NCBI GenBank assembly: GCA_964654545.1
Contig: CAZZIU010000037.1
Coordinates: 1-14,344 of the forward strand
Direction: 5' to 3'
Length of the DNA stretch: 14,344 nucleotides
Source of the DNA: JABMOV01 sp964654545
Lineage (GTDB): Bacteria > Fidelibacterota > Marinisomatia > Marinisomatales > JABMOV01
The translations under genes and the position numbers were made by a program. The notes beneath the pieces are model-generated. The model was not told where the DNA came from. It ran no database searches and worked only from the letters and a program-made list of their open reading frames with translations. Every line of letters begins with the position of its first letter. The first letter of the stretch is position 1. Of this stretch, positions 6,988-14,344 are shown in pieces.

Positions 6988-9900
6988 TTGACATACATCC
7001 AATCAACAAAAATTGATACCACAAAGGGTTATGGATCAATAACGATAGGACTGGCATCACCAGAATCGGTGCTGGCTAGATCCTATGGTGAAGTTATTAA
7101 ACCCGAAACAATAAACTATCGTTCCTATAAACCGGAAAAAGATGGATTGTTTTGCGAAAAAATATTTGGTCCAGTAAAGGATTACGAATGTCACTGTGGT
7201 AAATACAAAGGTATTCGCTATCGCGGGATTATTTGTGACCGATGTGGTGTTGAAGTGACCCGTAAAAAAGTTCGACGTGAAAGAATGGGGCATATTACCC
7301 TTGCCGTTCCAGTCGTTCATATTTGGTACCTGAAATCAATTCCTTCAAAACTCAGTTATCTGGTTGGATTGAGCACCAAAGAACTTGAAAGAATCATTTA
7401 TTATGAATCTTTTATCATCATTGAGCCGGGTAAAAGTGGACGCGATAAGTTGGAAATGGTTTCCGAAGAGGAATACCTGGAACTGGAGCGCGACTTTGGT
7501 TACTTTGCTGTTTCAGAAGAAGATCGCGACGATGAAAACTATTTCTATGCGGCAATGGGGGGTGAAGCCCTCCGTGAAGTGTTATCGCGCTTAAATCTGT
7601 ATGAATTACAGAAAAATCTACAGGAAATCATTAAAACTTCGCGCTCTAAGCAAAAAAGGGAAGATGCGCTAAAAAGATTAAAGGTTGTAAAAGAATTTTT
7701 ACCGGATGGAATGAAAAAGCGTGTTAATCGCCCCGAATGGATGGTGATTTCAGTATTGCCAGTTATTCCACCGGAATTACGTCCGCTTGTTCCACTGGAA
7801 GGTGGTCGGTTCGCCGCCAGTGATTTGAATGATCTCTATCGCCGGATTATCATCAGAAACAATCGACTGAAGCAGTTGATGGAAATCAAAGCCCCGGATG
7901 TTATCCTGCGAAATGAAAAAAGAATGCTACAGGAGGCAGTGGACGCATTATTTGATAATAGCCGACGCAGAACAGCCATTCGCAGTGGCACTCGACGCCC
8001 ATTGAAATCCTTATCGGATATGCTTCGCGGAAAGCAGGGAAGATTCAGACAGAATTTGCTTGGTAAACGTGTTGATTATTCCGGGCGTTCGGTTATTGTT
8101 GTGGGTCCGGAGCTTCAGCTCCACGAATGTGGGCTACCAAAAAATATGGCATTGGAGTTGTTCAAACCGCATATGGTCAATGAATTGATTAATCGTGGTT
8201 ATGCTCAAACCCCCCGGAGTGCCAAACTCATGGTTGAAAACCGTGAATCAATCGTCTACGAAGTATTGGAATACGTGGTACAAGACCATCCTGTACTTTT
8301 AAATCGTGCACCAACCTTACACCGATTGGGAATTCAGGCCTTCCAGCCCGTCCTGGTTGATGGAAAAGCTATACGGATTCATCCGCTGGTTTGTGCAGCA
8401 TTTAACGCTGACTTTGACGGTGACCAGATGGCAGTTCACGTACCTTTATCTCTCCAGGCACAGATGGAAGCACGCATTCTCATGCTTTCAAGCCACAATA
8501 TTTTGCATCCGGCAAACGGTAAACCAATCGCCATTCCATCACAGGATATGGTTTTGGGATGCTATTATCTCACTCGACCAAAACGAGGTGATGTGGGTGA
8601 AGGCAAATCCTTTGGTTCATTTGACGAAGTAAAATTGGCACTTGAAAACAAGGTAGTTGGTCTGCATGCTATTATAAACGTGAGACATAATGGTGAATGG
8701 ATTAAAAACACTACCGTTGGACGTGTTTTATTTAACTCAATATTGCCAATTGAAATGGATTATGTTGACTCCATTATAACGAAAAAACGTTTAGGTGTGG
8801 TTGTGAATCAAACGTACCTGATAGCAGGAAACCACAAGACAGTTGAATTTCTGGACAATCTGAAGGAGCTTGGTTTCGCTACCGCAACTCAAAGCGGAAG
8901 TTCGATCTCAATAAGCGATATTATTATTCCACAAAAGAAAAATGCTATTATTGAAGAGGCTTCCGTAGAAGTGGACGAAATTCAACAGAAATTTGATCGC
9001 CACGTGTTGACCGACGGTGAACGTTACAACAAAGTAATTGATGTATGGACGCACGCAACCAATAAAGTTGCTGCAACAATGATGGATGAATTGCGTGAAG
9101 ACAGAGATGGGTTTAATCCTGTATATGTTATGGCTGACTCTGGCGCTAGGGGAAGTCAGGATCAGATCAAACAGTTAGCCGGAATGCGCGGATTGATGGC
9201 AAAACCACAGAAGTCCATGACTGGTGGGAAAGGCGAAATTATTGAATCGCCAATTACCTCAAACTTCAAAGAAGGCCTTAGCGTTATGGAGTATTTTATC
9301 TCCACACATGGTGCTCGAAAAGGTTTGGCAGATACTGCACTAAAAACCGCTGATGCCGGCTACCTGACGCGTCGTTTGGTTGATGTTTCACAGGATATAG
9401 TGATCACAAGCCGGGATTGCGGTACAATTAATGGTATATTGGTTTCTGATCTGAAGGAGGGAGAAGAAATCATTGAACAGTTGAGCGACCGTGTATTAGG
9501 TAGAACCATTCAGGATGATTTTATTGTAGACGGTGAAGTAAAAATAAAAGCCGGTACAATTATTAATGAAAAAGAAGCGGGAATCATTGGTGATAGCGAT
9601 GCCAAAATTATCCGGATTCGTTCCGTTCTGACTTGTGAAAGCAGAGTTGGCGTGTGTGCCAAATGTTACGGTTGGAATCTAGCATTGCACCGAGAGGTAA
9701 ATATTGGCACCGCTGTTGGCATTATCGCTGCGCAGAGTATCGGAGAACCTGGTACCCAGTTGACCCTTCGAACTTTCCATATTGGTGGAACTGCGACACG
9801 CATTATTGAACAGTCAGAAATGAGATCAAAATACGCTGGTACAATTAAATTCTCAAAGAATTATGAATTTGCCGAAACATCTGACGAGACGGAAAACAAA

Positions 9901-11238
9901 ACCAGACGATGCCTGGCTAGACACTCTCAGGTGTTTGTGATGGATGCCAAGAACCCAGCTGATGTCAGAACCGAGTTCAACGTACCTTATGGTGCAAGTA
10001 TCTTGGTTTCTGATGGCGATAAAATCAAACCAAATACGGTTCTATTCCAATGGGATCCGTACACAGATATCATTCTTGCACGTCAAACAGGTACGGTGAA
10101 TTTGCGTGACTTTATTGAGGGTGAAACCTTCCAGGTTGAAGCTGTTGAAGGTGGTAAAAAACAAATGGTTATCATAGAGTCCAAAAATCGCCAGCTTAGC
10201 CCGCATGTTGAGTTGACAGACAAGGACGGTAACGTATTGGCAGGTGGAACCATATTGCCTGTTGGAGCTACACTGGTTGTTTCAGATAAACAAACAGTTG
10301 TTAGAGGTCAGACATTGGTTAAGATTCAAAAGGATATTGGTAAAACCCGTGATATCACTGGGGGATTACCAAGAGTCGCCGAACTGTTTGAGGCACGTAC
10401 ACCGAGTAACCCGGCTGTGGTTAGTGAAATTAATGGAACGGTAAAATTTGGCGAGACCAAGCGTGGAATTAGAAAAATTGCTGTGGAAAACTCAGAAGGC
10501 GAATCGAAAAACTACAATATTCCCTACGGAAAGCACGTGATTGTCCATGAAGGTGATTTTATCACTGCTGGTACACCATTATGTGAAGGTGCCATTTCAC
10601 CGGTTGACATTCTAAAGATTCTTGGACCGGGTGCGGTGAGGGAATACCTCGTAAATGAAATCCAGGAAGTTTATCGTTTGCAGGGTGTGTCTATCAATGA
10701 TAAACATATTGAAACCATCGTTAAGCAAATGATGCGTAAGATTCAGGTCGTTGATCCAGGTGATTCAAAATTCCTGGAAACGGAACGTGTGGATAGACCG
10801 GATTTCTTTGCTGAAAATGACAGGATTTCGAAAATGGTTGTCATTACCAATCCCGGTGACTCAGATCTTGAAGAAGGAATGCTGGTTGAAAAATCAGATG
10901 TAACCGAGCAAAATAAAGAGTTAAAAGAAAATGGTCAGGCTCCGATTAAAACACGGAAGTCGAAACCTGCAACTTTTGAACCTTTGTTGATGGGTATTAC
11001 ACAAGCATCGCTCAATACAGAGAGTTTCTTATCAGCAGCATCATTCCAGGAAACCACGCGGGTATTAACGGATGCAGCGACTGCAGGTAAAACAGATACC
11101 CTCCGCGGACTCAAGGAAAATGTCACAATTGGACGTCTGATACCGGCCGGTACCGGATTTCCCGATTTGCATTCCATTTTGGTGGAAGGTAAAGAAGGAA
11201 CCGAGCCAGTGGCAGAATCAGAAATCGAAGAAGTTTAA
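6988..11238 (+). CDS. rpoC: RNA polymerase beta' subunit
   Basis: This is the catalytic subunit, 1416 residues. The N-terminal zinc ribbon has C68, C70, C83 and C86. The Mg-binding NADFDGDQM lies at 473-481 with D475, D477 and D479. The bridge helix is near 776-799 (ARKGLADTALKTADAGYLTRR), and the second zinc site uses C811, C883, C890 and C893. The trigger loop begins at GEPGTQLTLRTFHIGG (919-934), is interrupted by an insert of roughly 185 residues of beta-rich sequence, and resumes at DITGGLPRVAELFEAR (1122-1137). A trigger-loop insert is known from proteobacterial and FCB enzymes. The tail SAASFQETTRVLTDAA is conserved. The start is TTG, with AAGGGAG at 6975-6981 overlapping the rpoB stop. 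No frameshift or missing catalytic residue was seen. Confidence 0.98.
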   Translation: MTYIQSTKIDTTKGYGSITIGLASPESVLARSYGEVIKPETINYRSYKPEKDGLFCEKIFGPVKDYECHCGKYKGIRYRGIICDRCGVEVTRKKVRRERMGHITLAVPVVHIWYLKSIPSKLSYLVGLSTKELERIIYYESFIIIEPGKSGRDKLEMVSEEEYLELERDFGYFAVSEEDRDDENYFYAAMGGEALREVLSRLNLYELQKNLQEIIKTSRSKQKREDALKRLKVVKEFLPDGMKKRVNRPEWMVISVLPVIPPELRPLVPLEGGRFAASDLNDLYRRIIIRNNRLKQLMEIKAPDVILRNEKRMLQEAVDALFDNSRRRTAIRSGTRRPLKSLSDMLRGKQGRFRQNLLGKRVDYSGRSVIVVGPELQLHECGLPKNMALELFKPHMVNELINRGYAQTPRSAKLMVENRESIVYEVLEYVVQDHPVLLNRAPTLHRLGIQAFQPVLVDGKAIRIHPLVCAAFNADFDGDQMAVHVPLSLQAQMEARILMLSSHNILHPANGKPIAIPSQDMVLGCYYLTRPKRGDVGEGKSFGSFDEVKLALENKVVGLHAIINVRHNGEWIKNTTVGRVLFNSILPIEMDYVDSIITKKRLGVVVNQTYLIAGNHKTVEFLDNLKELGFATATQSGSSISISDIIIPQKKNAIIEEASVEVDEIQQKFDRHVLTDGERYNKVIDVWTHATNKVAATMMDELREDRDGFNPVYVMADSGARGSQDQIKQLAGMRGLMAKPQKSMTGGKGEIIESPITSNFKEGLSVMEYFISTHGARKGLADTALKTADAGYLTRRLVDVSQDIVITSRDCGTINGILVSDLKEGEEIIEQLSDRVLGRTIQDDFIVDGEVKIKAGTIINEKEAGIIGDSDAKIIRIRSVLTCESRVGVCAKCYGWNLALHREVNIGTAVGIIAAQSIGEPGTQLTLRTFHIGGTATRIIEQSEMRSKYAGTIKFSKNYEFAETSDETENKTRRCLARHSQVFVMDAKNPADVRTEFNVPYGASILVSDGDKIKPNTVLFQWDPYTDIILARQTGTVNLRDFIEGETFQVEAVEGGKKQMVIIESKNRQLSPHVELTDKDGNVLAGGTILPVGATLVVSDKQTVVRGQTLVKIQKDIGKTRDITGGLPRVAELFEARTPSNPAVVSEINGTVKFGETKRGIRKIAVENSEGESKNYNIPYGKHVIVHEGDFITAGTPLCEGAISPVDILKILGPGAVREYLVNEIQEVYRLQGVSINDKHIETIVKQMMRKIQVVDPGDSKFLETERVDRPDFFAENDRISKMVVITNPGDSDLEEGMLVEKSDVTEQNKELKENGQAPIKTRKSKPATFEPLLMGITQASLNTESFLSAASFQETTRVLTDAATAGKTDTLRGLKENVTIGRLIPAGTGFPDLHSILVEGKEGTEPVAESEIEEV

Positions 11239-11242
11239 ATCC

Positions 11243-11252
11243 GTTTTAAAAC
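11243..11252 (+). repeat. AT-rich palindrome downstream of rpoC
   Basis: GTTTTAAAAC is a perfect 10-bp palindrome just after the rpoC stop, flanked by AAGTTT (11231-11236) and AAACTT (11253-11258), a second, outer inverted repeat with 16 nt between its arms. The stems would be weak (almost all A-T) and no T tract follows, so this is not a convincing terminator. It might be an operator or only a product of AT richness. Confidence 0.25.
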
Positions 11253-11276
11253 AAACTTGAAATAGAGTAAAAAGGG

Positions 11277-11309
11277 TTTGACTGTATTTTCATAAACTAA
11301 ATAAATTAA
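11277..11309 (+). promoter_or_regulatory. Possible internal promoter for the rpsL-rpsG-fusA-tuf genes
   Basis: The 91-nt gap after rpoC is the largest intergenic space between protein genes here. It contains TTTGACT (11277-11283), which gives a sigma70-like -35 TTGACT (5 of 6), with TAAATT at 11302-11307 (4 of 6) after 18 nt. The same bases also partly fit the Bacteroidota pattern TTTG, 19-21 nt, TAnnTTTG: TTTG 11277-11280, 21 nt, then TAAATTAA (6 of 8 positions including the free ones). The dual fit and the position ahead of the str genes make it plausible, but the evidence is consensus matching only. Confidence 0.35.
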
Positions 11310-11329
11310 TGGGCTATATATTAATTGCT

Positions 11330-11704
11330 ATGCCGACAATAAACCAACTCATAAGAAAAGGAAGAAAGCGGGTGGTCAACAAAACTGCCACTCCTGCTTT
11401 GAAGGGAAATCCCCAAAAACGGGGCGTTTGTACTCGCGTATATACGACTACACCTAAAAAGCCAAATTCCGCTTTACGTAAAGTTGCACGTGTCCGATTG
11501 ACCAATGGAATGGAAGTTACGGCTTACATTCCTGGAGAAGGGCATAACCTCCAAGAGCACTCCATTGTACTTATCGAAGGTGGTCGTGTTAAAGATTTAC
11601 CAGGAGTTCGGTATCATATTGTACGCGGTACATTAGATACCGCCGGTGTTACTGATAGAAAAACTAGCCGGTCCCGTTATGGTGCCAAGAAACCAAAGGC
11701 TTAG
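11330..11704 (+). CDS. rpsL: 30S ribosomal protein S12
   Basis: S12 (124 residues from this start) lies at the decoding centre of the small subunit and controls accuracy. The conserved loop TTPKKPNSALRK (K43, K44) and the GGRVKDLPGVRYH loop (K88, D89) are intact; these are the positions where streptomycin resistance changes usually occur, so the allele looks streptomycin-sensitive. D89 matches the aspartate that is methylthiolated in many bacteria. The frame is open up to an ATG at 11309, but that adds MGYILIA, absent from the family; the ATG at 11330 gives the standard MPTINQL start. Neither start has a visible SD, and the upstream DNA is AT-rich. It is the first str gene, 91 nt after rpoC. 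Confidence 0.97.
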   Translation: MPTINQLIRKGRKRVVNKTATPALKGNPQKRGVCTRVYTTTPKKPNSALRKVARVRLTNGMEVTAYIPGEGHNLQEHSIVLIEGGRVKDLPGVRYHIVRGTLDTAGVTDRKTSRSRYGAKKPKA

Positions 11705-11713
11705 TAATCCATC

Positions 11714-12178
11714 ATGAGAAGAAGAAGACCAGAACGAAGACAGATTTTACCTGATCCGGTATTCAATGATTTGGCTGTAGCCAAATTTGTCAATTATTTG
11801 ATGACCGGTGGTAAAAAGGGTGCTGCTGAGCATATTTTTTATGGTTCAATGGAAATTATACAGCAGAAGACCAAAACGGATGGAATTAAAATTTTTCAAA
11901 AGGCGGTTGAAAATTCTTCACCCCTTTTAGAGGTGAAATCCCGACGTATCGGTGGTGCTACATACCAGGTTCCCATTGAAGTTCCAAAACATCGTCAGTT
12001 TTATCTTGCGTCTTTGTGGCTTATTAATGCCGCACGTGGTCGCAAAGGTCGTCCAATGGCGGAGAGATTAGCTTTGGAATTAATAGCTGCCGCAAATAAT
12101 GAAGGTGGCGCGATTAAGAAGAAAGATGATACGCATAGGATGGCTGAAGCGAACAAGGCTTTTGCACATTTCCGCTAA
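11714..12178 (+). CDS. rpsG: 30S ribosomal protein S7
   Basis: S7 (154 residues, typical) nucleates assembly of the small-subunit head and contacts E-site tRNA and mRNA. Conserved parts seen are the arginine-rich start MRRRRPERR, the GGATYQVPIEV beta hairpin region, RGRKGRPMAERLALELI, and the C-terminal KKKDDTHRMAEANKAFAHFR. It begins 9 nt after rpsL without a clear SD. In E. coli S7 represses the operon through a site in the rpsL-rpsG gap of about 100 nt; that space does not exist here. Confidence 0.97.
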   Translation: MRRRRPERRQILPDPVFNDLAVAKFVNYLMTGGKKGAAEHIFYGSMEIIQQKTKTDGIKIFQKAVENSSPLLEVKSRRIGGATYQVPIEVPKHRQFYLASLWLINAARGRKGRPMAERLALELIAAANNEGGAIKKKDDTHRMAEANKAFAHFR

Positions 12179-12190
12179 AGCAAGAAACTG

Positions 12191-14281
12191 ATGAAACACA
12201 TCCCTCTACATAAAGTTCGCAATATCGGTATTATGGCACACATCGATGCCGGTAAAACGACGCTTACGGAGCGTGTTCTTTACTATACGGGTCGTACCCA
12301 CAAGATTGGTGAAGTACATGAAGGTGGTGCAACCATGGATTGGATGGATCAGGAAAAAGAACGTGGTATTACTATCACTTCTGCTGCAACGACCTGTCTG
12401 TGGAGCGATCATCGAATCAATATCATTGATACTCCTGGACACGTTGATTTCACTGTTGAAGTCGAAAGATCCCTGCGAGTATTGGATGGTTCAGTAGCGG
12501 TTTTTTGCGCCGTGGGTGGAGTAGAACCACAAAGTGAAACTGTTTGGCGACAAGCGGATAAATATAATGTACCGCGTATTGCCTTCGTAAATAAAATGGA
12601 CCGTGTCGGGGCGGATTTTTATCATGTTTTAGAAATGATGAAATCTCGTTTGCACGCCAATCCATTACCATTGGTAATTCCCATTGGTTCCGGTGATATG
12701 TTTACCGGGATTATTGATCTGCTGTCGATGAAAGCCATTTTATACAATGATTCTTCATTGGGTGCACGATTCGAGTATAGCGATATTCCAAATGATCTGC
12801 TGGAAGAAGCAGACAAACATCGCCATAATCTTATTGAAGAAACAGCCGCATACGACGAAGGTTTATTGGAAAAATATATCAATGAAGAAGAAATTACTGT
12901 TGAGGAAATAAAAGCAGCGATACGTAAAGGGTGTATTGATAATACATTTGTACCTGCTTTGTGCGGATCAGCATTTAAAAACAAAGGTGTTCAGCGCTTG
13001 CTGGATGCCATTGTCGATTTTTTACCATCACCTATTGATGTAGGCGCTGTGAAGGGTACTGACCCAAAGGATTCCGACAAAGTATTAACCCGTGAACCGG
13101 ATATTGATGAACCATTCAGTGCCTTGGCCTTTAAAATTATGACTGATCCATATGTTGGCCGACTCACCTACATGCGTGTGTATTCGGGACAGCTAAAAAA
13201 AGGATCGTATATATACAACCCAAATACGGGAAAACGGGAACGTATCAGCAGATTGGTGTTGATGCATGCCAATAAACGTGAAGACATGGAAGAAGTACTG
13301 GCAGGTGAAATCGTTGCTGCCGTTGGTTTAAAAGCCACAAATACAGGACACACATTGTCAAATGAGGGCAAACCAATTTTGCTGGAGTCTATGGATTTCC
13401 CAGAACCTGTCGTGGAAGTTTCGGTTGAGCCTATCAGTAAAGCTGATCAGGACAATTTATCCAAATCTCTTGCAAAATTATCTGAAGAAGATCCCACTTT
13501 TAAAGTGTCGACAAACCATGACACTGGTCAAACCATTATCGCCGGCATGGGTGAACTTCATTTGGAAATTCTAATTGACCGTTTATTGAGAGAATTCAAA
13601 GTCAAGGCAAGTGTGGGAACACCACAGGTAGCCTATACGGAAGCGATAACAAAATCTGTTGATAAAATTGACACAAAATTTGTACGACAGTCCGGTGGTC
13701 GTGGCCAATATGGTCATGTGGTTATCAATGTGGAGCCAAATGAACCGGGCAAAGGATATCACTTTGAAAATAAAATTGTGGGAGGGGTTATCCCGCGTGA
13801 ATATATCAATCCAGTGGATGAGGGTATTCGCGGTGCGCTTAAAAACGGTGTAAAAGCAGGATACCCAATTGAAGATGTACGCGTCGAATTAATTTTCGGT
13901 TCGTATCACGAAGTTGATAGTTCTGAAATGGCTTTCAAAATAGCAGGATCGATGGCCATTCAGGAAGCTTGCAGAAAAGCAGCTCCAGTTTTGATGGAGC
14001 CGGTTATGAATATTGAAGTCGTTACACCTGATGAATATTTAGGCGATGTAATGGGAGACATTAATTCCCGTCGCGGGAAAATTGATGGAATGAATCAGCG
14101 GAAAGATGCGCAGGTAATCAATGCTTCAGTCCCATTAAGCAGAATGTTCGGGTATGCAACCGATTTGCGGTCTATTACCCAGGGTCGTGCTGTATTTCAT
14201 ATGGAATTTTCCCATTACCAGCAAGTTCCAGCCAGCATTGAAGCTGAAATTATTGAACGTGTTCAAGGAAAAGCGTCTTAA
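12191..14281 (+). CDS. fusA: Translation elongation factor G
   Basis: EF-G (696 residues) is the GTPase that drives tRNA-mRNA translocation and, with RRF, ribosome recycling. GTP-binding motifs are complete: AHIDAGKTT (16-24), the switch I threonine in RGITITSAATT (58-68), DTPGH (80-84), NKMD (134-137) and GSA (259-261). Domain II follows at about 300-400, domain III has GMGELHLEILIDRL, domain IV has RQSGGRGQYGHV and REYINPVDEGI, and domain V ends with GYATDLRSITQGRA. The close fit to the canonical translocase, and its place between rpsG and tuf, favour fusA over spare EF-G-like paralogs. No strong SD precedes the ATG; it begins 12 nt after rpsG. Confidence 0.97.
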   Translation: MKHIPLHKVRNIGIMAHIDAGKTTLTERVLYYTGRTHKIGEVHEGGATMDWMDQEKERGITITSAATTCLWSDHRINIIDTPGHVDFTVEVERSLRVLDGSVAVFCAVGGVEPQSETVWRQADKYNVPRIAFVNKMDRVGADFYHVLEMMKSRLHANPLPLVIPIGSGDMFTGIIDLLSMKAILYNDSSLGARFEYSDIPNDLLEEADKHRHNLIEETAAYDEGLLEKYINEEEITVEEIKAAIRKGCIDNTFVPALCGSAFKNKGVQRLLDAIVDFLPSPIDVGAVKGTDPKDSDKVLTREPDIDEPFSALAFKIMTDPYVGRLTYMRVYSGQLKKGSYIYNPNTGKRERISRLVLMHANKREDMEEVLAGEIVAAVGLKATNTGHTLSNEGKPILLESMDFPEPVVEVSVEPISKADQDNLSKSLAKLSEEDPTFKVSTNHDTGQTIIAGMGELHLEILIDRLLREFKVKASVGTPQVAYTEAITKSVDKIDTKFVRQSGGRGQYGHVVINVEPNEPGKGYHFENKIVGGVIPREYINPVDEGIRGALKNGVKAGYPIEDVRVELIFGSYHEVDSSEMAFKIAGSMAIQEACRKAAPVLMEPVMNIEVVTPDEYLGDVMGDINSRRGKIDGMNQRKDAQVINASVPLSRMFGYATDLRSITQGRAVFHMEFSHYQQVPASIEAEIIERVQGKAS

Positions 14282-14290
14282 GGAGGACCT

Positions 14291-14344
14291 ATGTCAAAGG
14301 CAAAATTTGAGAGAAACAAGCCGCATGTCAACATTGGCACGATA
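14291..14344 (+). CDS. tuf: Elongation factor Tu, N-terminal end only
   Basis: The window ends 18 codons into this gene: MSKAKFERNKPHVNIGTI. The FERNKPHVNIGTI stretch is the unmistakable EF-Tu N-terminus just before the first GTP-binding loop. The ATG has a full SD, AAGGAGG at 14280-14286, which overlaps the fusA stop codon. This is the str-operon tuf copy; the gene whose end opens the window would be a second copy in the same direction. Confidence 0.95.
   Translation, partial: MSKAKFERNKPHVNIGTI

Noticed and set aside
8109..8122. Hairpin GGAGC-TTCA-GCTCC inside rpoC
   Set aside because: It encodes conserved residues of the VGPELQLHECG segment and has no T tract or boundary position.
11231..11258. 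Intrinsic terminator after rpoC
   Set aside because: The inverted repeats are almost all A-T, with weak stems, and are followed by GAAATAGAG and not by a T run.
11309..11329. Longer S12 start adding MGYILIA
   Set aside because: The S12 family begins at MPTINQL, the extra residues have no counterpart, and neither start has an SD to favour the longer form.
1..14344. A novel defence, mobile or biosynthetic system hidden in the window
   Set aside because: Every long frame on the + strand is a recognised core gene with small gaps. No repeats, integrase, transposase or unknown gene was found, and no room remains for one.

Overview
This is an ordinary but very complete housekeeping region: a fused transcription and translation super-operon, all on the + strand. 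The order is tuf (3' end), rpmG, tRNA-Trp, secE, nusG, rplK, rplA, rplJ, rplL, rpoB, rpoC, rpsL, rpsG, fusA, tuf (5' end). In E. coli the same genes form two separate loci, the tufB/secE/rif cluster and the str operon. Here the str genes follow rpoC directly after a 91-nt gap, and a tuf copy lies at each end.

Organism: a Gram-negative bacterium, most likely of the FCB group (Bacteroidota, Ignavibacteriota, Marinimicrobia, Calditrichota and relatives). The best evidence is the RpoC sequence: its N-terminal zinc-finger region, the ARTPSNPAVVSEI stretch after the trigger loop, the large insert inside the trigger loop, and the length of 1416 residues all match my memory of FCB polymerases. RpoB (1258 residues) agrees. 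Strong Shine-Dalgarno (SD) sequences and TTG starts on rpoB and rpoC argue mildly against core Bacteroidota, whose ribosome binding sites are usually poor. The exact phylum cannot be fixed by eye.

Layout: 1-39 is the end of EF-Tu; 50-214 L33; 247-319 tRNA-Trp; 368-550 SecE; 553-1080 NusG; 1090-3140 the ribosomal proteins L11, L1, L10 and L7/L12; 3200-11238 the two large RNA polymerase subunits; 11330-12178 S12 and S7; 12191-14281 EF-G; 14291 onward the start of a second EF-Tu. No stretch over 300 nt lacks a gene. The two gaps with room for control signals are rplL-rpoB (59 nt: a perfect 9-bp inverted repeat, a promoter-like pair and a strong SD) and rpoC-rpsL (91 nt: a promoter-like pair and small AT-rich palindromes).

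Functionally the genes build the ribosomal GTPase stalk and its base (L10, L7/L12, L11), the factors that act on it (EF-Tu, EF-G), the decoding centre (S12, S7), the polymerase core, the transcription factor NusG and the Sec channel subunit SecE. I found no mobile element, CRISPR array, defence system or unknown gene, and no evidence of an undescribed system. The points worth a second look are regulatory or allelic: the missing room for classical ribosomal-protein operators, the start-codon and SD pattern, the rplL-rpoB hairpin, an unusual residue in the rifampicin region of RpoB, and the flanking direct tuf copies.
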